The notes below the pieces were generated by a model. The model was given only the letters and a program-made list of their open reading frames with translations, made no database searches and was not told the origin of the DNA. Shown piece by piece: positions 1 to 10,300 of a DNA stretch of 64,000 nt. Position 1 is the stretch's first letter, and every line of letters starts with the position of its first letter. The position numbers and the translations under genes were made by a program. Source of the stretch: Haliclystus octoradiatus (Eukaryota; Cnidaria; Staurozoa; Stauromedusae; Haliclystidae); the NCBI GenBank assembly GCA_916610825.1, contig OU744454.1:13212836-13276835 (forward strand). The letters are read 5' to 3'.

Positions 1-170
1 TGGGACAAAAGAATCTCCAAAATATCAGTTCAAGGTCAACTTTGACAAGGAAAGAGTCTCCCTATGCAAAAATGCAACGGTGACATGTACGAATGGAACA
101 AAAGTTCTATCCAAATGTGTTGCGTAAAAAGGCGATATATTCACTTTTATAGAAACATGATGGCCTTGCT

Positions 171-1020
171 AGTGTAGTGCCTAGTCTTATTCTATCATGG
201 CCCTCTTCTCCAACGGCTCTCCAGTGAGGACCTAATAAAACTGAAGGTTAAAAAGTGTGCCATAAACCAAAAATATGGGGTGCCCAATCACAGTGCATCT
301 TTGTATCACGTGAAGTTTTATCGAGCGCTGGTTGGTGAATAAAAAACTGAAAATGTGAACAAACTTGCTTGAATCATTTTCAAAGTTTATATTTCAATCG
401 TTTATTCTGCCATATTGTCATTTTTCAATCATATATTTACGGAGAAATGGAATTTTATTTAAGAACAATGTTGTATATTGGAGAATTGATCTTTAATTTC
501 AAGTATTTCTTTGAATTTGATCAAGATTCAAACCGACAGAAGTGCTTAGCCTACAAAATTATTTCCAACGATGGCCATCGCTCCGTGAAAGCATGATTTT
601 TTCTTCTTTAATTTTGTATTCTTCGCCCACAAAAGGCCTTTATAATGTTCATAAAGTCCCTCGAGATAATGTAATCTATTATTTATAATTCTGTTACTCA
701 AATTTGATCCAAAATAATCACGTAAGCTTGATAATTTTAGTTTTCTTCCACAGTTTGTTTAGCCTACAAAATGTTGAAATTCAAAATAGCTGAATTCAGC
801 AAATTTAAATTTTTGTTCACACTTCGTTGTATTATTCTTTAATTGGACGACCAACCAACACCTGGCTGTAACTCACGTGATACGAAGATGCACTGTGATT
901 GGGCACACTATATTTTTGGTTTATGGCACACTCTTTAACCTTCAGTTTTATTAGGCCCTCGCTGCTGGAGCGCTGCACGGAAATGAGGGCCATAATGGAT
1001 TGAGACTATGCAGTGCCTAT
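171..1020. mobile_element. MITE-like element with ~170-bp inverted ends
   Basis: The stretch 175-345 returns in reverse complement at 838-1015 with scattered mismatches. Shared blocks include the CCTAATAAAACTGAAGG-like box and the CACAGTGCATCTT-like box. The interior (350-835) is AT-rich without coding potential. The boundaries are approximate and I could not define a target-site duplication. It looks like an old non-autonomous DNA element. Confidence 0.6.
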
Positions 1021-1184
1021 CTTAAAAGTTATGTAATTGTTGTTTATATATTTTGTGACGACAATTGACATGATGTGAATTAGCATATGTTAGGTAGGCT
1101 ATAATGCTGATATTACTACATGCATTCTCTCTCTTGCGTGCCAACCATTTGATTAAATTTTCGACATGTTTGTAAGGTAATATA

Positions 1185-1358
1185 CAGTGTAACCTGTATA
1201 TAACAGCCAGTTATGAGTACATAAATTGACCACTATGTGCAGGGAACTTTTATATGCAGGGTTGATTCAACAGAAAATGCTATTCTAGATATTGCAAAGG
1301 TGACCATTATATACAGGTGGCTGCTGTACAGAGGTGACTGTTATAACAGGTTTGACTG
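1185..1358. mobile_element. Mariner-type MITE, 174 bp, TA flanked
   Basis: It begins CAGTGTAACCTGTATATAAC and ends with the matching inverted sequence GTTATAACAGGTTTGACTG, with TA on both sides. The inside repeats 'gaccactat...caggtggc' motifs. It belongs to the same family as 5622-5981, 6066-6216 and 8001-8166. The TA target and the short inverted ends are typical of Tc1/mariner-derived MITEs. Confidence 0.75.
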
Positions 1359-1381
1359 TATTGTTGTTATCGCCTTTTCAG

Positions 1382-4300
1382 GGTGCATTTGCAAATAGTA
1401 AGGTGCAATTCAAACAAGCAAACTTAGTGAATGCAGGTGGGTTAGATTAATTATCTTTAATCGTATAGTTTTGTTGGTTCTGAAAATAATTTGATCACAC
1501 ATTGATATTTTGAAATTTAAACCATTTTTGATTCTGAAAGTAGGCCTAAGTTAATCAGCAAGATATTAACAGACATCTACCACAAGTGTATACAGTACTT
1601 ACTTCCATTATATAATCGACGCTGCTCATGAGATGTCTATAACTCACAAACTAATTTCCAGTAGACCTAAATTTTTTCTTTTCACGATTAGTATGATTTG
1701 CGTATTTTTGACAAAAAGCTGCTTCGAGGGGTTGAATTCGGGTGAATGGCTGAACAACGAACATGAGATATCCATTGTTTGCCTGATATTGTTCATCAAC
1801 CAATCACGATCTGGTTCTAGTATGGAAGAACTTGCTAGCCATTAGTTGATAAACAGTGCCTGGTTTTCTTTACTATCCCCTCTGAGGTTTTCATTTAAAA
1901 ATATTTGGGTTGGTGCGCAGACGTAATTAAATGGGACCTTGAAGATCTTATTAAAATTATCTTTGACTTATTCTAATAAAATTAGTATCATGTTATATTT
2001 GATTAATCGACCTCCACCTTTTGCTAATAATCAGTTATCACTATCTATGTTTCTAAATGAATTTTCAACTCTATTGGTGTCCTTAGGTATTTTAGCTGGA
2101 AGTTTATTCATTATTGGTGATTTTAGTAAGCATTGTGAATGACAAATTTGATCCTATTTCAGCAAAATTCACACAGAACCATCCATCTAAGTTCACATGA
2201 ATTACGCTTCGCAGGGTATTTCAATTCATGTGATTTAACAATCAGGTTACACTTAAATACTTCAATGAATGTAATAAAATAGTTGATTTGATCTATCTTC
2301 TAGGTCATCTAGACAAAGTTTTTTCACTTGACGAATTTGATTACGTGATCAATTGTGCTGCTGAGGCTCGTTATGGCCAATCAGAGGAGGTAATTTTATA
2401 CTTTACTGTGTAATTGTAAGTAGAAATTTACCATCTCAATGTCATGATAGTTTATAGTAACAATTTAGTGTCTCCCAACTTCTTTTCCTTCAGTAAATTT
2501 GAATACAATAATGGCCAGTATGAAGTACGCCTATAATGAATCGTCCATGAGCCGCGAATAGTTCCTGACAAGTCCATGAACTGTTCATGAACACGTTATG
2601 AGCAACTCATGAAGAGTTTGTGAATACTTTAATGAAAAGTTCCTGAACCATGGATAGTTCCTGACAAGTCCATGAACTGTTCATGAACACGTTATGAGCA
2701 ACTCATGAAGAGTTTGTGAATACTTTAATGAAAAGTTCCTGAACCATGGATAGTTCCTGACAAGTCTATGAACTGTTCATGAACACGTTATGAGCAACTC
2801 ATGAAGAGTTTGTGAATACTTTAATGAAAAGTTCCTGAACCATGGATAGTTCCAGAAAGTTCATGAACTGTTCATGAACGATAAACAGTGTATGACCGGT
2901 TTTGATTAACTTTTTCCAAGATTATCATATAACGTTTTTCCCCTTTAGAGGTATGAACACGTTTTCTAAAATATCACGAAGGTTTTCTGCGATCTGATTG
3001 GTCGAAAGAGCGTGCATGAAATCCTAGGGTAAAACATGGCTCCGAAAACCGGGAAAAACCGCAAGCTTCAAAAAGTTTGATCTGTGATAAAATACAGAAT
3101 TTATAACTTTTTGATAACAATCCAATAAATATCTCAATAATGGCTACGATTTACAAAACGACATTTAGCTCAAGCTTTTTTTATTTATTGAAAAGCGTGG
3201 TAAATGAGTCGTGTAACATGCAAAATAAAAACACAGAATGAAAGACAATTATAGGCTACGCTGTTTCAAGGTAAACCTAAAATTTAAATAACAATTACTG
3301 CATTAATTTGCTAAAGAACTATTGTACCACTTATATTACAGACGTTCTTGTATATGTATATGTGAATTCATGAATTGAAAATTCGCCGTCGAATGAGATT
3401 CCGACATTTGTTTTATTTTAGAAAAGGGTTACCACATGCTTGCAAATGTTTGTATTCATATTTACTAAACTCGAAAATGTTGGGAGACACTCGGGAAGCT
3501 AAAAATCACTCGCTCGGAGCTCGTGATTTTTTAGCGCTTCACTCGTGTCTCCCAACATTTTCTCGTTTAGTAAATATGAATACAAACATGGCAAGTATGT
3601 GGTAACCCTTTAATGAGCAACTCATGAAGAGTTTGTGAATACTTTAATGAAAAGTTCCTGAACCATGGATAGTTCAAGAAAGTTCATGAACTGTTCATGA
3701 ACGATAAACAGTGTATGACCGGTTTTGATTAACTTTTTCCAAGATTATCATATAACGTTTTTCCCCTTGAGAGGTATGGGGGAGTTATTTAATTTTTCTT
3801 TGTTTGCCTATCCCCTTTTCAATAGTTGAATAGTTCAATATTCTAGTGTGACTGTTTTAAAGGAGTTAACCATATTGATTACTTTTGCCTCACAAGGGTC
3901 GTTGAGAGCTGCAGGTTAAGCCATGAAAACTGCCCATGACCCGAACAAAGCATTAGACATACAAAATTTTGTTGCAGTATTATAATTACAAATAGGATAT
4001 AAATTTTATAAAACAAAAATTTGATTGGAGCGAGAAAATCTAAGAAACACATTTGAAATATTTTTCTTATGCCCAAAATTTCTCTCTGCGGCCCAATATC
4101 CCACATTTTTGCTGTCATCAAACAATGGTAGATATGCCACTTTGCACCACCAATTAAACAGTCGGCATTCTTTCTACAGGTTTATAAAGAACACATTCTT
4201 CAATTAAGTGTTGGCTGTGCAAAGCGTTGTGCAGACAAGAAAGTTAAACGCTATGTTGAGCTATCAACCGCTCAAGTATATTCAAGTGATAAGGTAGGCT

Positions 4301-7300
4301 ACATAGAACAAGTCAATCTAATAAAATTACTGAATTAGAATAATGTTTCTGAAATTTATTGAACCATCAAATGAAATCAAAATAACACATTCATGTATAA
4401 GGAAAGAAATAAAATGACTTCTCGGCAAGATTGGATTGAGTTTAATCCAGTCAAACCCGCATAATATGCGTATGATAGTTCCTCAACTGTTTATGAACAT
4501 TGAACAGTGTATCGCCGGTTTTGATGAACTTTTTCCAAGGTTTTCGTATATCGTTTTTCCCCTTTCAAGAGATATGAAAGATTTGATTTACCGTATATTC
4601 ATAGAACAAAGTAAATTTTCAAAGTAGATCTAACCTTTTTTGTGGATTGTTAGAACTACGGATATTGCGGACATTGCAAACATTTGCAATATTATTTTTA
4701 CCTGAGAAAATTGTTTGCCATTGAAAATAGATGATCTATTTTTAATCAATCAACTGAAGCATAAACTTGACTTTCAATTAGACTTATTATTTTTAATACA
4801 TTCAAAACGAAATCTTTCCTTATTGAGAGACTGAATCCAAAGTTCAACATTACCGTTTTATCTAGCCTGCGCTACAGACCGCGATCCATTCACGAAAGAT
4901 TAGGGTCTGTGTGAATTGCTCGGTTTCTCTGTCCGGGCCTTGTATCAGAATAAGATTGATGTCACATAATTATGCAAGATTAAGGTGATTCTCACCAGGA
5001 TTCTCACATTACTTTGTTATCTATGACAATTAATTGATCGAACAGAGGTGATGAATTTATTTACTAAGAACAATAGATTTACCATGCATCGATCAGAAAC
5101 TTCGGCCCTAGGTTATTGTGAAGTGGCTGGACAGAGAACTGCGCAAATCAAACAGACCCTATTCTTTTGTGAATGAATCGTGGTCTCTAATGCAGACTAC
5201 CTCTAATCTGGCTCAACCCCTGCGAAAAACAGTTCAGGAGTTCATTAGAAAATATTATGCCAAGGTTACATTGGTTAGTTAGTAATCTATGGTAATTGTT
5301 TTCGTTCATGAATCATATCATTTTTTTTTTACAAGTTCCTTTACCAGCTATGCCTGCCCATCATTTATGATGTTCATAAAAACTCCATGAAGAAACGAGT
5401 CATTTAACGTTCATGAACTAGTTCATAAGGTGTTTATAAGGTTTCCATGAACAGTTCATAATCTTAAATAAACGTAAAGTTCATGAACTGTTCATGAACT
5501 ATTTGTGAAAATGTTAATGAACTTCTTTCAATTCGTTGTGTGGTAAATATTGAAAAAAGGGAAAATCACATTCTTATTCAACTATATGTGCTACTACAAT
5601 GTGATCCCGCTAATATAACTACAGTGACACCTGTATATAACAGCCAGCTAAGAGAGGGAAATAAATTGACCACTATAAACAGGTGGCCAGGGTCCGACAA
5701 AAGGTTCAGCCTTCTGGAATCCTAGGGGCATTTCAACTTTTTCTTCTGATTTTCCCTGTTGATGTTTGACCAGAAAATCATTAAAAACATCAGTTTTCTT
5801 CTGAATTTTGTCTAGCCTTCCGGGATCTAGGATCCCATGATCCCCACTTTTGTCGGACCCTGCAGGTGGCCTTTATATACAGGTTTGATTCAATAGAAAA
5901 TACTATTTTAGACATTGCAAGAGTGACCACTATAGACAGGTGGCGGCTGTATAGAGGTGACCGCTATAACAGGTTTGACAGTACTCAAGTTATCACAACC
6001 CGCTTGATATCACAAAATTTCCAGTAAAAGCATCACTGGTTGTAAAATATTTGTTGATAGTACGTCAGTTGCGAAACCTGTATATAACAGCCAGCTGTGA
6101 GACATAGATAAATTGACCACTATAAACAGGAGGCCTATATATCCAGGGTTATTTCAATAGCAAATACTATTTTATACAAATATTGCTAGAGTGACCAGTT
6201 TAAACAGGTTTAACTTTATTACTATTTTAGGATCTGAATATCCTAGGTAATTGAAGAGGTGTAGCACCTCTGTTACAGTTATATTATTTAAAATCTTTGT
6301 GCATCTGATTGTGTGAAATGCTATTTCAGAAAGCAAGCAATGAAGAATCAAAAACATCACCGTGGACAACAGTAGCAAAGTACAAATTAATGGTCGAGAA
6401 AGAGTTAGCTAATATTGATGGGTTAGTTGAGTTGTGAAGGATAAAATAATTTTTCATGACACAAGTAAAATATAAATTATATGCTCGTAACTATGAAACA
6501 ATGATATTGCCGTGCCTGCTGATGATACAGTGAGAGATGGTAATGAGTACTATATCCGTTTGTCAAACAAGGACTTGACCAGTGTAGTTTTAATTATTAT
6601 TGAATATTACATCAAATATTCAATAATAATTAAACTACAACCAGAAAATAATTTTTAGGTTTTAAACTTTTTAAAGGCAAGGTTGCAGATAAGCTGGTAA
6701 TTCACTTATCTGAATTGAACTTAAGCTGTTTACATCGTAGGCCTATAGCTGTTAATCAGAGCTCTTTGATACAAGACTTTACCATACAGTATGACAACAA
6801 GAGGTAAAAGAAGGCTTTTATGTGGAACAGTTTACACAGATATAGATTTACTGGAAATCATTAGGCCTAACAATAGACAATTTAACAATGACGTAAATTC
6901 AATACTAAACCACTACAAAACTAAATAATTTATTAACCAAGATATAAACGTAATTCCAGTGTCGCCTACATTATGAAACATTTGTTGATGCTAATCAGTT
7001 CAGAATATCACAGTGAATAGTTTTAGATTATTTGCAATATAACAACCTGTGAATCAACTTATGTTGATGTAAGCTACTGTCATTTAAATAGTGTCGAATT
7101 TATGGAACTGTTCAATGAGGATTAAAAATTTTATCAATCATTTTTCTTCTTTTTTAGGCTAGACTTTTGTATTGTTCGACCAGGTATCACATATGGCATA
7201 GGTGACAAACAGGGTCTAAGTAAGTATTATACAAGAACAAGTTATGATTATTTTGTTGATTTATTATGTCATTGTAAAATGACGCATTAAATTTGTGTTA

Positions 7301-10300
7301 TCCTAATAATAACAATACTAATAATATTAGAAACAGAGGAAAAGTCAAAGTCAAAGATTGCACATTTTGTTACTATGCTGCATTTTGGCTGGTAGTTCAA
7401 CCGGGGTTTGATTTCTTGTTTGTTCACGGAATGTATTTTATCTTTTATTTGTATCTAACTTTGATTATAAAAACAAATGATCATTTTAACTTCAATTTGA
7501 TGTACCGGTATATAAATGTGACTGCTGCTCAGTCCTCCTTCGTTCACGCTAACGGGCTTCTAACTCATGTGGTTGTGTTTACGGTAAATTACGAAGTATA
7601 TGATAGTTAAACACGCACACACACACACACCGTAATTTAAGCTCACGCCTTATAGGCGATCATAATAATAGTAATGTTACATTTTCAATTGTAAACAATT
7701 GCTTTTGGCAGTCACATATTTGAAAGTATGGTGACAGTAATTGACACAAATATTTGACGGACATATTGAATTTACAGATACAGAGAAAGTGGGTGCACCG
7801 ACAAGGAATTTAACCCCTGTCTCCTGCACATCATGCGGACACTCTACCACTGAGCTACCAGCAACCTATCACAAGGTTCAATAAAACTACTTTCTATTCT
7901 ATTATATAGTGCCAAGATTAATAATTGCTGCTGTTTACAAACACATGAATGAGAAAATGAAGGTAATTAATCTTTAGATAGAAATTGCCAGAACAGAGTA
8001 CAGTGAAACCTGTATATAACGGCCAGCCAAGAGAGGTAGATAAATTGACCACTATAGACAGGTGGCCTTTATATACAGGTTTGATTCAATAGAAAATACT
8101 ATTTTAGACATTGAAAAAGGGTGACCACTATAGACAGATGGCTGTACTGTACTGGTGGTTTGACTGTAACACTATTTTACCTGTTTTAATTTAAACGTGA
8201 TTTATGTTCAATTTTTGTGTAGCTCTTATGGAGTAAAGATCTTCGAATGAGCACAGTGCACGTTGAAGATGTCAGTAGGGCGCTTTGGTTCTTATGTGAG
8301 AAAGGCAGTAAAGGCGGAATTTATAACTTAGTGGACAAACAAGATTCATGTAAGAAAATACTTAATCACAGACGCTGTAGTAGGATTTCCATGAGAGGGG
8401 GGCCAACTCCCCTGACGAGGGAGCTATTTTTAGAAAACTTTACATAAGTACAAAAAATCTTTCCCGGCGTGGGGTTAATCTGTAGATTATAAACAAATCT
8501 TAAATGTGGTGCAACATGACGACGATGCTGACGATGCAAAGTTTTTCATCGCTTGAAAAGATTCTTCCCCTGTCAATGATCTCACCACTACGTTAGATAA
8601 GTTTACAACATGGGCTGAAAGCTGGCAACTGAAGATTGCTTATGACAAATGTAGCATAATATCCTTTGGTGCAACCAACGCTAATGAAGTTGATTATTTT
8701 CTTGGCAGCAATAGACTGAAGCAAACAGTTAAACTTTGTGACCTTGGCCTCATTGTTACTTCTCTAGATCTAAAATTTTATGAAAAATGAAAAATGAAAA
8801 TGAAGCATGAGTTCAATTGTGCATATATGAATTAATCCTGTTAATATCCGAATGAAACCCGCTTACTATTGATAATTTTTCAGAATTTTTCTGTCAAAGT
8901 TAACTATCAGGTTATAGATAACAATTGTATGAGAATTAATGTGAAAACATTTCCAGATATTACAAATCATACCCTATAAAAACAGTTCACGGACAGTTAA
9001 TGAAAAATACAGGACAAACCTGTAGGTCTTTAACATGACTTTTGGACAATTCATAATCTCAGCAAATTCTTTCGCATGGGATATCGCATTCATGAACATT
9101 TCATGGCCACAATGTATTTGTAGGGGATTAGCTCAAGTGGCAGAGCAACCGAACTTCAAATGGGATCATATCTGATTGACTATAGTTCAAATCCCCCTAA
9201 GGTCAACTCAGCCTTGACTTTATCCAAAAACATCAATTGAGTACCATCTGAGGATGGCGGATGGAATGGTCCAGAACAATTGATTGTGAGTAGCTGCGGC
9301 GCATCGTTGTGCATTGACAAAGAAGAACTGTCTGCTGTGAAATCTGTTGAAATTGATCTACAGTGGCTGAGATCATTAAAGAGCGTTTAAAATCATTGCT
9401 CTTAGCAAAAAAGCCACTCCTCTAGAAATAGAGGAGTGGTACGGGTGCCTTTGGTAGGGCGACACCGTCTATATTACCTTTTTATATTAGAAACATCTAC
9501 ATTGATTTCAGAACTAAATGACACTACTGATTTTTAATAAAATATATCCCTCCTTTGCTGATTTTTATTTTCCAGCACAAGGAACTATCAGCGATACTGT
9601 GTGTTCAGTGTTTGGAATAGAATATGATTTCTTTGGCTCAATTGTGTCAAATATGGCAAAGGTAAATGTCAGCTACAGCTTTTGTGTTAGTGACTTTGCG
9701 TAAATTTTAATAACACAAAAATATGTTATAAATTATACTATGTAAATAGTATACCCAGGTACAATATAACATAAATTCAAGTTCGTTTCTATGTCTGTAT
9801 TAAAATCATGGTGCCGACCCTCGTTAGGGGAGTTAGCTCCTTGTGAGGAAAATCCTTGTGCCAACCAATCTTAATCAACCAGTCAATCATGCAATGTAAA
9901 AGATAGTATTTTCACTTAGACCAACCCTCTCTATATAAGCCACCTGTCTTCAATGGTCAATCCATCTTTTATACAGATTTATCACTTTCAAAAATAACTA
10001 TGAAATTCAATGCACACACAAGGGAACTCCGTAGCTCTTCAGACATGCACCTGACGTCAGGGTTAGCACAAGGATTTTCCTAACAAGGAGCTAACTCCCC
10101 CAACGAAGGTTGGCACCAGCATTTTGCTCACAAGGGGCTAACTTCCCCAACGAGGGAGTATTTATGAAAAACTTTGCAAAATTGCTTCAAAAAGTACAAA
10201 AAAATCCTACCGACGACGGGGATGTAGCCCATTGACCCCCCTCCGGTGCCACCGTGCCACCCCAGTTTGACATTCTTCTAGCAAATGATTTTGTTTTAAT

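Noticed and set aside
2-127. Open frame from the left edge, with three Cys and two N-glycosylation-like sites, ending at TAA
   Set aside because: It is only 41 codons, has no homologue I recognise, and would fall between the SDR gene and its missing 5' exons. It could be the last exon of another gene, but there is too little evidence.
7789-7866. Functional tRNA gene
   Set aside because: Boxes A and B are present, but the acceptor stem pairs poorly and the arms do not close cleanly, so I call it tRNA-like only.
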